Assembly: GCF_030816475.1 (NCBI RefSeq)
Contig: NZ_JAUSXF010000001.1
Location: 4,154,001 to 4,218,000, forward strand
Origin: Arthrobacter pascens
GTDB taxonomy: Bacteria; Actinomycetota; Actinomycetes; Actinomycetales; Micrococcaceae
Reading direction: 5' to 3'
Length of the DNA: 64,000 nt
The notes under the pieces are model-generated. The model was not told the origin of the DNA and did no database searches. It saw only the letters and a list, made by a program, of their open reading frames with translations. Below, piece after piece: positions 8,511-17,417 of this stretch; position 1 is the first letter of the stretch; each line of letters starts with the position of its first letter. Made by a program: the position numbers and the translations under genes.

Positions 8511-8531
8511 GACAGAAGGGAACAAATCTCA

Positions 8532-9944
8532 ATGACCTATCTGACCAGGACGACGGACTCCGTCGGCACCTCCATATCAAAAGAGAGCAGCTCCAAGTTC
8601 AAACGCCGCTTCATGGTGCGGCTTGTCGCTGTCTTCATCGGCGGGATGTTCCTCGACGGGTACATCCTCGGAATCATCGGCCCCGTCGCCGGATCCATGC
8701 GCTCAGATCTCCAGCTCGATGCACTATCTCTGGGCATGATCGCTGCAGGCCCGCTGGCTGGTATCTTCGTCGGCTCCCCACTGGCCGGCTGGGCTACTGA
8801 CAAGTTCGGACGCAAGCCCATGTTCCTCGTGGACATGGGCCTGTTCCTGGCCGTCTCAGCGGCCCAGTTCTTCGTAACCTCCGGAGAGGGGGCCGTGATC
8901 CAGCTGGCCATCATCCGGTTCCTAATGGGCGTCGCGATCGGCGGCGAGTACTCAATCGGTGGACCATTGCTATCAGAGTTCTCCCCTCCAAAGCTCCGCG
9001 GGCGATTGCTCGGGCTGACCCTGATCGCTTGGTACGCCGGTTTCATGATGGCATTCATCGTCGGCACGCTCCTGCACGACGCCGGTACCCCATGGCGCCT
9101 CGTACTCGGCACCTGCGCGATACTCGCATTCGCCCTGTTCATTGCCCGCTTGGGCCTCCCTGAATCGCCGAGCTGGCTCATTACGAAGGGACGGCACGAG
9201 GAAGCACTCGCGATCGCACACCGATATATCGAATCGCCCCAGATGCACGACAGCATCACCGGAGAGATGGATCTGAGGATGATCCAGGAGGCCCAAGCCG
9301 CGAAGAGTGGGACCAAAATCAAGAACGCCTCCTTCGGAATGCTGTTCTCGAGGCAGTACTGGCGCGCCACCGTCTTCACTGCAGGTTTTTGGTTCTGCGC
9401 GGTCACTCCGTACTTCGCGATCGCGACCTTCGCCGACGAGGTGCTCAACAAATTCGGCTTCGGCGGCGGCTGGGCCGGTGGAGTCGGCCTGTCCGCACTT
9501 GCGGTGGCGGGCGTTGTCACCAGCGTACTTCTGATTGACAAGCTCGGCCGCCGAATCCTCACCGTGCCCGGGCAGTGGCTTTGCGCGGGCATCCTGCTGG
9601 TCATCGGAGTCTGGGGGAACGCGCCAGCGATCCTCGTGCTCGTCCTGTTTCTCGCCTTCTCCTACTTCAATGCCGGCTACACAACGATGACCCAGGTCTA
9701 CCCGGCCGAGGTATTCCCCGGCCACCTGCGCGGCGTCGGCACGGGCTTCGCCGCGGCCTTCAGCCGCATTGGAGCCGCACTCGGCACCTTCGCCCTGCCA
9801 TGGGCGATCGCCAACATCGGCCTGGGCGCAACCATGGTCGTGGCCGCCGCCGTCGCATTACTCGGCGCAGTCCTCTCGCAATGGCTCGCGCCTGAGACGA
9901 AGGGGCGCACCCTCGCCGAGATCTCAGCGGACTTCTCCCACTGA
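8532..9944 (+). CDS. MFS transporter (sugar porter/metabolite:H+ symporter type)
   Basis: A 470-residue membrane protein with about 12 hydrophobic segments. The loop after helix 2 carries the MFS signature ATDKFGRKPMF, the loop after helix 4 has GGEYSIGGPLLSEFSPPKLRGR, and a repeat of the signature (LLIDKLGRRIL) lies in the second half. ATG 8532 was chosen over the upstream GTG at 8487 because AAGGGAAC sits at proper spacing before it and the extension is formed by a tandem repeat. No regulator or catabolic gene is adjacent, so the substrate is unknown; a sugar or organic acid is plausible. Confidence 0.88.
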   Translation: MTYLTRTTDSVGTSISKESSSKFKRRFMVRLVAVFIGGMFLDGYILGIIGPVAGSMRSDLQLDALSLGMIAAGPLAGIFVGSPLAGWATDKFGRKPMFLVDMGLFLAVSAAQFFVTSGEGAVIQLAIIRFLMGVAIGGEYSIGGPLLSEFSPPKLRGRLLGLTLIAWYAGFMMAFIVGTLLHDAGTPWRLVLGTCAILAFALFIARLGLPESPSWLITKGRHEEALAIAHRYIESPQMHDSITGEMDLRMIQEAQAAKSGTKIKNASFGMLFSRQYWRATVFTAGFWFCAVTPYFAIATFADEVLNKFGFGGGWAGGVGLSALAVAGVVTSVLLIDKLGRRILTVPGQWLCAGILLVIGVWGNAPAILVLVLFLAFSYFNAGYTTMTQVYPAEVFPGHLRGVGTGFAAAFSRIGAALGTFALPWAIANIGLGATMVVAAAVALLGAVLSQWLAPETKGRTLAEISADFSH

Positions 9945-10561
9945 CACCGGGGACTGCACGGTGCAAAAAATCGGGCGGAAATTCTGATAGCCGTCGATCT
10001 GTGATTCCCGGGACGGATTTGCCGGAGTTGTTCCCATGTCGGTACATCTTTCCGCATGCTGCCGTGGCGGCGCTCGGGTCACCCGGCGCCGCCCGGCGGC
10101 TTAACGCTGATGCGCTAGCCCGCCCCACCCGGGATGCGATCGTCCTCCCAGCTGTAGCCTCGCCGGGAAGGCAGCGTTCGAGCACGAGCGCATCGTGCTC
10201 TGGTACGCCGAGGTGATGGACCTGCCTATGCGTGAGATCCCGCCGTTGCTTGGCATCGAACCCTAGGCGGTCTCCCCTCTGCTGTCCCGGGCCCGTTCCG
10301 GCCTCCGGACAACCTACGATCTGCAAACTCAATCTGCCCAGAGACTCAGGAACGCCGATATCGGCAAGGAAGCAAGCAACGGCGATTCAATCCCGGCCAT
10401 TTGAGGGCGGCTCCCGCAGGCATTGCGCCGGTCTCCAATCCGCCTGCATCGAAGTGGTCCCCAACCGTAGCGTTCCCAAACTTGCCTTGAGCCTCACAAA
10501 GCTCTACCAAACCTATTTACAGTCAGTCACGACCATAAGGACCGAGAAAAAGGTGAAAGAC
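9945..10561. other. Gene-poor stretch with a sigma-factor remnant
   Basis: About 600 bp lacking an intact gene. The plus strand holds a recognisable sigma-70 region 4 fragment (10165-10404). The remainder shows no coding signal that I can support. Confidence 0.6.
10165..10404 (+). pseudogene. Remnant of ECF-type RNA polymerase sigma factor (region 4)
   Basis: The frame from 10165 reads FEHERIVLWYAEVMDLPMRE then IPPLLGIEP, hits an in-frame TAG at 10264, and continues AVSPLLSRARSGLRTTYD. This matches the sigma region 4 helix-turn-helix of actinobacterial ECF sigma factors. The upstream region 2 is absent and the stop splits the DNA-binding helix, so the gene is dead. It was probably a full sigma factor gene on the plus strand before deletion. 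Confidence 0.75.
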
Positions 10562-11026
10562 ATGAAGAAATCAAGCGACGCCAAGGAATCCTCGCTTGGC
10601 TCGGTCCGACAAGACGCACGGGACGAGGGCACCGAAGTCGACGTCGATACCCCGTTCGTGCCCAGGCAGGACGTCGTCGCGTTACTTTTGGCCGAGAACG
10701 TCAATGACCACATGAGCCTGGGCTTCTTCTCGCACCAGATCGGCACTTGGGGCGGCGTTCCAGCCGCCATCTTGCGTGAACGATGTATCGCATACCTGGA
10801 CCACATGCTCCACGAAGGCTACCTGCATGTTGGGAACCTCTCAGGAAACACCTTGGTGCCGTGGCAGAAGAGCACGATACAAACCCTGGAGACCATCCAG
10901 GTCCTCTGGCCCGCCGAGGGCGGGCGCGAAACCATTCGGGACAGCGCTTGGCTGGCCAACACTCAGTTGGGGGATGAAATTGCAAAGAAATACGTGACAG
11001 ACGGGAAATACCCGGAAGGCGCCTAG
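10562..11026 (+). CDS. Conserved-looking hypothetical protein (154 residues)
   Basis: ATG 10562 follows AAAAAGG with 8 nt spacing; a GTG at 10553 is an alternative start three codons earlier. The first 35 residues are charged and probably disordered. The rest (FVPRQDVVALLLAENVNDHM to the end) looks like a compact, mostly helical globular domain rich in Trp and Leu. There is no signal peptide, membrane helix or known motif. The frame stays open upstream to 10232 through the sigma remnant, but that part has poor codon use. It stands alone between degraded DNA and the PhzF gene. I do not recognise the family. Confidence 0.6.
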   Translation: MKKSSDAKESSLGSVRQDARDEGTEVDVDTPFVPRQDVVALLLAENVNDHMSLGFFSHQIGTWGGVPAAILRERCIAYLDHMLHEGYLHVGNLSGNTLVPWQKSTIQTLETIQVLWPAEGGRETIRDSAWLANTQLGDEIAKKYVTDGKYPEGA

Positions 11027-11263
11027 CAGTACGAGAATTCCTGAGTGCCGTGCCCGTCAATGAGCCGGGCCTGTATCCCCCTCCTCGGTTTGCGTTTTGG
11101 AGGTAGCCGATTCAACAGCCTGCCGGACGGTCCTTCGACGGACGCCGAGCCCGGGCCGCCAAGGCATCTCCACGCTCCTCACGGTTGATAAGAGCCTTCT
11201 CTGGCATGCTCGTAGATCGGGAGACAGGGCATGCCTTGCGAGCGCCGGTGATATCCTGCGGCG

Positions 11264-12115
11264 GTGACTTTAGAAGCCTCGCGTCTGCGCCCGTTCCATC
11301 AAGTCGACGTGTTCTCGGACCAGCCTTATCTAGGCAATCCACTCGCGGTCGTCGTCGATGCCGAGGGCCTCAGTAGCGAGACTATGCAGCAGTTCGCAAA
11401 CTGGACCAATCTTTCGGAAACCACGTTCCTCCTGCCTCCTACGGATTCGCAGGCCGACTATCGCGTTCGCATCTTCACTGGCAGCGAGGAGTTCCCGTTC
11501 GCCGGGCATCCGACGCTGGGTTCTGCGCACACCTGGCTCCAGGCCGGCGGGGTGCCCAAGACTGACGGCGTCCTGATACAGGAGTGCGGCGCGGGTTTGG
11601 TTCGAGTGAAGCACGACGGCGGACGATTGGCTTTCGCGGCCCCGCCGCTAACCCGCTTCGGTCCAGTGGACTCCGCCGTCCGTTCGCAGCTGGCAGCCGG
11701 ACTGCGGCTTCCGGAGAACGCACTGTTGGACGCAGCGTGGCTGGTCAACGGACCTGAGTGGATTGGAGTCCTGGTTGCATCCGCCGCGCAGGTGCTTGCG
11801 ATCGAACCCGATCTGGCGGCGCTGGCTGACCTCAAGGTGGGTGTGATCGGCCCCCAGGAGCCGGGCGCCGGAACGGACTTCGAAGTCCGGACCTTCATTC
11901 CAGGTGAGGCCATGGTGGAAGACCCGGTTACCGGCAGTTTCAACGCCGGCGCGGCGCAATGGCTGATCAGAAGCGGCCGCGCACCCGAGGAATATGTGGC
12001 TGCCCAGGGAACGGTACTCGGCAGGGCAGGACGTATCCATGTGAAGGCTCAGGACGGGGACATTTGGATTGGCGGGGAATCGGCCACCTGCATCCAAGGC
12101 ACTGTCATGCTCTAG
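11264..12115 (+). CDS. PhzF-family isomerase/epimerase-like protein
   Basis: A 283-residue cytosolic protein of the PhzF/diaminopimelate epimerase fold. Typical landmarks are VDVFSDQPYLGNPLAVV near the start, LSETTFLLPP with the probable catalytic Glu52, FAGHPTLGSAH, and in the second half-domain DPVTGSFNAGAAQWL. The start is GTG 11264. The family isomerises small acids or amides; no phenazine genes are nearby, so the role is probably general metabolism. It is a single gene with 240 bp upstream and a convergent regulator gene downstream. Confidence 0.92.
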   Translation: MTLEASRLRPFHQVDVFSDQPYLGNPLAVVVDAEGLSSETMQQFANWTNLSETTFLLPPTDSQADYRVRIFTGSEEFPFAGHPTLGSAHTWLQAGGVPKTDGVLIQECGAGLVRVKHDGGRLAFAAPPLTRFGPVDSAVRSQLAAGLRLPENALLDAAWLVNGPEWIGVLVASAAQVLAIEPDLAALADLKVGVIGPQEPGAGTDFEVRTFIPGEAMVEDPVTGSFNAGAAQWLIRSGRAPEEYVAAQGTVLGRAGRIHVKAQDGDIWIGGESATCIQGTVML

Positions 12116-12265
12116 GCTCTCATCTTCAACTTCGAACCTGCGTCCCCGCACGGAGGCGGCGAGCCTGGGATGGATTCAGTGAAAGCCCTTGGGCTGGCGG
12201 TCACAGCAGGGGCCCAGTCAAGGGGCAGGAGGAAAATCGTTGTCCCGCTGCTGGCAATACTATGC

Positions 12266-14497
12266 TCAGGCCCGTGGCTCACGGTGCTCGTGCTCGGCCG
12301 CCCAGACAGCCAAGGACGAGCGACTGTGCAGCCCCAACTTCGTCAGGGCGTGCGCGACATGGTTCTCGACGGTGCGCACCGAGAGCGAGAGTTGCCTCGC
12401 GATCGATGCGTTGCCGAGGCCCCGGCGTATAAGCTCGACGATTTCGAGTTCGCGGGGCGTCAGCATGCCCGGCTGCAGCCCACCCTCGACGGCACGAAGT
12501 TCCTCCGCGGCCTCCGCGAAGGAGAGTTTCTCCCCGGCCTCCCACGCGGCCGCAAAGCTCTGCGATCCGAGTAGCAGCTCCGCGATCGACCGCACTTGGG
12601 CGAAGTCTGCCAGGGCGATCTCGTGGAACCTCCCGCCGGCACCCTCCCGACGCGTGGTTGCGGCGGCCGCGCGCACCGCCGTCGTCGGATCCCGCGCCAC
12701 AGTCAGGGCCGCCAGGCGGGCGAGCGCGACGCCGCGGTAGGAAATGTCGCCCACTTGAGCGAAGGCGTTCACGCCTTCGAGGAGCCTTGCCCGGCCCACG
12801 GCAGCACGGCCCAAATTCGACTCCGCTAGGCCCAAGTACGTGAGGATCTGTCCCTGGGCCCAGAGGTCTCCGGCGGCGACGGCTAGGTCCAGGGCCTCAT
12901 GGAGGATGCCGATCGCGTCGTCGTCGCGATGGGCCCACACTGCCGCCATCCCCAGCATGCCGACGGCCCTGCTACATCCGGCCGTATCGCCGAGTTTCGT
13001 ATACACATCCAGTGCCGCCCGACACGACTCCACCGAACCCTCGGTGTCCTTGGCAAGACAGCGGGCGATGGCCTGATAGAAAAAGGCGGCCGCTGCCCCT
13101 GCCGAATCCCGATCGAGGATGGCGAGCGCCTCCCCAGCGAGCCGGTTCCCGGCCTCGGTCTCCTGCCGTGACGTGTGGCAGACAGAAGCCGTGACCAGCC
13201 CTTCGGCCCGCGCGTCATCGGGGGTTGGATGACGTTCAAGAAGACCAGCGGCCCGGGAAAGCCCCTCGTCCTGGGCACTGCGGAACCACAGCTCGCGCGT
13301 AGCGCCCATGATCCTGAGGCCCTCAGCGGGCGCTGCAACGACCGCGAAGTCGAGGGCCGCCCGGACGTCGGGCAGGCGATCGACCGCTTGCCCGTTGCGT
13401 GAGCGCTCCATCACGCTCAATGGCCGTTCGGCGCCGAACTCTGCCGCGATCCACGCCAGGTGGCGTCTCTGCACTTCCTCGAGCCGTCCGGCGTCGAGCC
13501 CCTCGCGGGCGAACTCGCGCAGGCTCTCGAGAAGGCGGAAGACCGTGTGGCCTGCACTGTCGACGGATGGCTGGAGCAGGGATCGGGTGACGAGGTCTTC
13601 GAGGTTCTCGAGAGACGCACCCGCGACGGCGGCCGCCGCCCGTGCATCGAACGGGCTCGCGAAGACGGCGCATGCCTCGAATGCGGCGCGCTCATGCTTC
13701 CCCAGCGAGTCCACGCTCGCAGCGATGCATGCCCTCAGAGTGCGATGGCGGGCGGGCGCTGTGGCAGATCCGGATCCAACGTCAAGCAGGCGGCTCTCAA
13801 GCATTGGCAGCATTTCAGCCGGCGTCATGACGGACATGCGGGCAGCTGCCAACTCAACGGCCAGCGGAAGCCGGTCCAGCCGCACGCACAGCTCCCGGGC
13901 CATGGAGCGGGACTCAGTGGAGACTGAGAGCGACGGCCGCACCGCTAACGCACGCTCCCAGAAGAGAGTCTCGGCGTCGTCGTCGAGCATTGGCCCGACC
14001 GGAATAGTATGCTCGCCCGCAACGTGGAGGGGCTGCCGGGACGTGACCAGGAGGGTACAGTCCACGGCCCCTTCGAGGAGCTCCGCCACGAGGGCAGCCG
14101 TCTCTTCAAGGACATGCTCTGCGTTGTCCAGGACGACGAGCACCTGTTCTCCGCCGTCGAGCCACCACAGGATCGCGTCGAGGGCACCCTCCCTCCTGAC
14201 GCCGCGAAGGCCCATGGCCTCTGCAACCGCGAGCGCCACCGGGGCGCCTTCGGGGATACGGGTGAGGTCGACGAACACCGGATGGCCAAGTCGGTCCCCG
14301 GCGGCGTGCACCGCGGCGAGAGCTACACGGGTCTTCCCGACGCCCCCTGGCCCGGCGAGCGTCACGAGGCGGCTCGACAGGAGAGCGTCGGTGACCGAAG
14401 CGAGTTCGATGGTGCGGCCGACGAAGCTGCTAGCAGACGCCGGAAGACGCCCGGGGACACGCGCCATCGGTGTCGTGGAAAGCGTTGCCCTGGCCAT
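12266..14497 (-). CDS. Large ATP-binding LuxR-family regulator
   Basis: A 743-residue cytosolic regulator. An N-terminal NTPase domain shows Walker A GPGGVGKTRVALAAVH (about residue 48) and a Walker B-like VLVVLDNAEHVLEETA. The middle is a helical, TPR-like region rich in Ala/Leu. The C-terminus holds a LuxR helix-turn-helix (LTPRELEIVELIRRGLGN and SLSVRTVENHVAHALTKLG). ATG 14497 is preferred because the in-frame upstream extension to 14680 crosses the divergent promoter region. It is transcribed away from the small membrane protein gene at 14641, with 143 bp between them, so that gene is its likeliest target. The inducer is unknown. Confidence 0.9.
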   Translation of the reverse strand: MARATLSTTPMARVPGRLPASASSFVGRTIELASVTDALLSSRLVTLAGPGGVGKTRVALAAVHAAGDRLGHPVFVDLTRIPEGAPVALAVAEAMGLRGVRREGALDAILWWLDGGEQVLVVLDNAEHVLEETAALVAELLEGAVDCTLLVTSRQPLHVAGEHTIPVGPMLDDDAETLFWERALAVRPSLSVSTESRSMARELCVRLDRLPLAVELAAARMSVMTPAEMLPMLESRLLDVGSGSATAPARHRTLRACIAASVDSLGKHERAAFEACAVFASPFDARAAAAVAGASLENLEDLVTRSLLQPSVDSAGHTVFRLLESLREFAREGLDAGRLEEVQRRHLAWIAAEFGAERPLSVMERSRNGQAVDRLPDVRAALDFAVVAAPAEGLRIMGATRELWFRSAQDEGLSRAAGLLERHPTPDDARAEGLVTASVCHTSRQETEAGNRLAGEALAILDRDSAGAAAAFFYQAIARCLAKDTEGSVESCRAALDVYTKLGDTAGCSRAVGMLGMAAVWAHRDDDAIGILHEALDLAVAAGDLWAQGQILTYLGLAESNLGRAAVGRARLLEGVNAFAQVGDISYRGVALARLAALTVARDPTTAVRAAAATTRREGAGGRFHEIALADFAQVRSIAELLLGSQSFAAAWEAGEKLSFAEAAEELRAVEGGLQPGMLTPRELEIVELIRRGLGNASIARQLSLSVRTVENHVAHALTKLGLHSRSSLAVWAAEHEHREPRA

Positions 14498-14640
14498 GTC
14501 ATCAGTATCTGCGGGGCGGAAGAAGGGTGTCCAGTCCCCAAATGAGTAGGCACTTGAGTAGTTGCCCCGATGTCTTGGCCACTCCTCGAATCCTATCTTT
14601 GGGGTATCAGAAAAAGGCATACAACCGATAGGAGCCCGCC

Positions 14641-14889
14641 ATGTACGCCACAGCACCAACCCCGACCCGGACCCCCGCACCGCCGACGGTGCATGAACGG
14701 GCCGTCATCACGTGGGGCGCGATCTTCCCGCTCGTCACGCTCAGCCAGTGGGCGCTCTCACCATTGATCGGGCCATGGCCACCCGTGCTTCGGGCCCTAG
14801 CGATCACGCTCGTCGTGGTCCCCATCGCCGTGTACGTCGTCGTTCCCCGCCTGAGTGCGGCGTATCTGAGGCTTGCTCGCCGGCGGTGA
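14641..14889 (+). CDS. Small two-helix membrane protein
   Basis: An 82-residue protein. A proline/threonine-rich N-terminal 18 residues is followed by two hydrophobic helices (about residues 23-45 and 49-70) and a basic tail ending LARRR, which predicts both termini on the cytosolic side. ATG 14641 has AGGAG 7 nt upstream. It is divergent from the LuxR-type regulator at 12266-14497. The hydrophobic pattern resembles small DUF2798-like proteins, but I cannot assign it firmly. Confidence 0.7.
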   Translation: MYATAPTPTRTPAPPTVHERAVITWGAIFPLVTLSQWALSPLIGPWPPVLRALAITLVVVPIAVYVVVPRLSAAYLRLARRR

Positions 14890-15051
14890 ACCGCGGCGCT
14901 AAGTGACGGCATTTCGCCGCGGTTAATGTCAGCCTAGGCCCGTGTCCCTTGCCCCGCTGGCGACCGGCTAACGGGCGCGGGTCGACAGCCGTCACCCGCC
15001 CCTTCGCCGTGCCGGTAAATTGTTCGTTGCCGGGTGCGGCAAGATGGCAGG

Positions 15052-15603
15052 ATGCCTCTTGCCAATCTGCTCACCAGCCTCATGGCACTTCCTGAATCAG
15101 GACCGCGAGACGCATATCTGCGGTTTCTGAACTTAGCTGGGGACTCCGCGTTGCGTCGAAGTGGCGGCCCTGAGCATGTCACCGGGTCCTGCTTCGTGTT
15201 TTCGCCTACATTCGATCGCGTTCTCCTGTGTTTCCATCGCAAGGGGCAGTTCTGGGTGCAGTTCGGCGGTCACATTGAGTCGAAGGATGCATCGGTGGCG
15301 GAAGCCGCACAGAGGGAGGCCCGTGAGGAGTCCGGAATCGGCGACCTTGTCCTGCTTTCTCCGGCGATCGTGGATCTTGACCGGCACGACCTGCACGCGG
15401 GATTCTCATGTACCGCCCATTGGGATGTGGGGTTCGCTGCGGCCATCACCCCAGACGCCGAAATCTCCGTGAGTGATGAAAGTGAGGACGTCCGATGGTT
15501 CCCGATCAACGACTTGCCAACTCAAATGCCAGCAGGATTCAGCGCGCGCTTGGAACGCGCCCGTCGCACGGTGATGTTACTGACTGGGGCACATGTCGGC
15601 TAA
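15052..15603 (+). CDS. NUDIX hydrolase
   Basis: A 183-residue cytosolic protein. The Nudix box begins at GGHIES and ends REAREESGIG, the latter carrying the metal-binding glutamates; Asp replaces the first Glu of the strict consensus. The preceding strand VTGSCFVFSPTFDRVLLCFH and the following VLLSPAIVDLD fit the fold. NUDIX enzymes hydrolyse a nucleoside diphosphate linked to another group. GTG 15034 is an alternative start adding six residues; neither has a strong ribosome site. It is a single gene. Confidence 0.87.
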   Translation: MPLANLLTSLMALPESGPRDAYLRFLNLAGDSALRRSGGPEHVTGSCFVFSPTFDRVLLCFHRKGQFWVQFGGHIESKDASVAEAAQREAREESGIGDLVLLSPAIVDLDRHDLHAGFSCTAHWDVGFAAAITPDAEISVSDESEDVRWFPINDLPTQMPAGFSARLERARRTVMLLTGAHVG

Positions 15604-15816
15604 TGAAGAGCCGTGCTCCCGCGGGGCGTGAACTGTCCCCAGACGCCCACTGGAAAACGGCCCCATCGTCTCAATAAGCGACCATCTTGCGCACCGGTAA
15701 GGGGGGCCCACGACCCGCGAGATCCAATGCCCGACGCGCAACTCCACGTGCAGCGTTACGGTCCCCGATAGCCTCCGCCAAAGCAATCACGGCCATGTTC
15801 CGCCTGAAATGATTGA

Positions 15817-16212
15817 CAGGGAACGGATCCTGACGACGCCGACCAGACGCGGGAGCAGTTTGATGGCGAGCTTGCGGGGCGGCTTGGACTCGGGCCTACA
15901 TGGGATCTCGCGTACGCCGCACAGGCATTCACGCTAAACGACGCATCGGCGAACCCACTTGAGGCGGCGCGGGCACTGGCATCCTTCATTGACGGCTACC
16001 GTGCCGATGACGAGCTCCGGGCAGCGCTCCCCGCCACTATGTGGCAACGGACAACTGCCATGTACGAACTCCTCAAGAATTCCCATGCCACGGGAGCCGA
16101 ACCGTGGGGGACGATGTTCACCACCGGCCACGGGGACCACTGGACCAGTGTGACCCAGTTCGTGAGGGACAACGAGTCCCTTTGGGCCGAAGCAGTCAGG
16201 GCTCCCCAGTAG
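15817..16212 (+). pseudogene. C-terminal remnant of aminoglycoside phosphotransferase-like gene
   Basis: The frame is open from 15817 to the stop at 16212 but has no usable start. It encodes the end of an APH-type kinase: GPTWDLAYAAQAFTLNDA, where the Asp-Leu-Ala-Tyr pattern follows the lost catalytic and metal loops, then helices ending FVRDNESLWAEAV. The N-lobe and catalytic loop are missing. It lies directly upstream of the proline iminopeptidase gene on the same strand. The 210 bp before it contain no clear gene, only a 41-codon minus-strand frame of unknown value at 15671-15796. Confidence 0.75.
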
Positions 16213-16277
16213 ACCTTCCCTCTTCGGAACGCGTTGAACATCCCTCCTTTGGCCCTGGCTCCCAATATTGTGGAGCG

Positions 16278-17225
16278 GTGACGGGCGAACAATCAAAGAT
16301 TGACAGCGGCTGGGTGAACGTGCCCCATGCCAGAATCTATTGGGAAGCCACCGGCGAACCTGCCGGCATTCCAGTCCTATACCTTCACGGAGGCCCTGGT
16401 GGTTCCCTTGGTCGAGGCGGCTACCGTAAGCGCCACGACCACAGCCGGTTCCGGGTTGTCGGCCTGGACCAGCGCGGTTGCGGCAAGAGCAGCCCCCACG
16501 TCCAAGACGATATTGACCACCTGTCGGAGAACACGACCCAAGCCTTGATCGAAGACATCGAGACAGTGAGAGAGCACCTAGGTATAGAGAAGTGGATCGT
16601 CACCGGCGTTTCCTGGGGCAGCACTCTTGCTCTCGCCTATGCCCTGGAACATCCCAATCGGGTCCTCGGTATCGCCTTGGTAGCGGTGACAACAAGCAGC
16701 AGAGACGAAATCCAATGGATTACTGAAGACGTCGGACGCATCTTCCCCGAAGCCTGGAGTGACTTCTTAGAGGCAGCGCATGCAGAACCTGGCGAACGCG
16801 TGGTCGAGGCTTACGCCCGTCGGCTGGCAGGGCAGGATCGCGACGACGCCCGACTGGCCGCCTTGTCCTGGGACCGTTGGGAATCCACGCACGTATCGCT
16901 GGACCCCAACTGGCTGCCTGGCCCACTGTTTGAAGACGAGCAAGAGCGCATGACGTTCGCTCTTCTAGTCACGCACTACTGGTCCAATGACGGATTCCTA
17001 GTCGACGGACAAGAGATCATCACGCGGATACATGAGCTCAACGGCATCCCCGGCCATCTCATTCATGGTCGGCGGGACATCAGCGGCCCAGCCGTCACCG
17101 CTTGGCAGTTGCACCGGCGCTGGGACTCAAGCCGACTCATCATCATCGAAGATGAAGGGCATGGAGGCCCTGGATGCATGGTGGCGCTGACGCAGGCAGT
17201 CCAAGAGATTGCTGCAATGGTTTGA
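16278..17225 (+). CDS. pip: Proline iminopeptidase (S33 alpha/beta hydrolase)
   Basis: A 315-residue cytosolic serine peptidase that removes N-terminal proline from small peptides. The oxyanion motif HGGPGG is at residues 37-42, the nucleophile Ser112 lies in GVSWGS, and the C-terminal histidine is in EDEGHGGPG. The segment VVGLDQRGCGKSSPH is diagnostic for the family. GTG 16278 follows TGGAG at good spacing; the frame extends upstream to 16041 only through the antisense of the phosphotransferase remnant. A hairpin at 17367-17397 terminates it against the convergent reductase gene. Confidence 0.92.
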   Translation: MTGEQSKIDSGWVNVPHARIYWEATGEPAGIPVLYLHGGPGGSLGRGGYRKRHDHSRFRVVGLDQRGCGKSSPHVQDDIDHLSENTTQALIEDIETVREHLGIEKWIVTGVSWGSTLALAYALEHPNRVLGIALVAVTTSSRDEIQWITEDVGRIFPEAWSDFLEAAHAEPGERVVEAYARRLAGQDRDDARLAALSWDRWESTHVSLDPNWLPGPLFEDEQERMTFALLVTHYWSNDGFLVDGQEIITRIHELNGIPGHLIHGRRDISGPAVTAWQLHRRWDSSRLIIIEDEGHGGPGCMVALTQAVQEIAAMV

Positions 17226-17366
17226 GGTCACAAGTCCTTCTGATGCGCGGCTATCGTGCCACGCTCCGGTTCATTGGCTGCGCTGGTGTGAGCTGTGCGT
17301 GAAGGCTTACCAAGTAGTGCGAATGACCGTTGGGACGCTGGGAGGGATGCTGGCCTAGATCCATCA

Positions 17367-17397
17367 ACCGGTCAGGACGCACGTCGCCCTGACCGGT
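17367..17397. terminator. Hairpin between convergent genes
   Basis: ACCGGTCAGG (17367-17376) pairs with CCTGACCGGT (17388-17397) across an 11-nt loop. It lies between the 3' ends of the proline iminopeptidase and NADPH-F420-like reductase genes, so it can serve both directions. Confidence 0.65.
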
Positions 17398-17417
17398 GAC
17401 TGCTCGGCTCTCGCGGC

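Noticed and set aside
15671..15796. 41-residue minus-strand frame
   Set aside because: No ribosome site or recognisable family; it may be part of a lost gene but nothing shows this.
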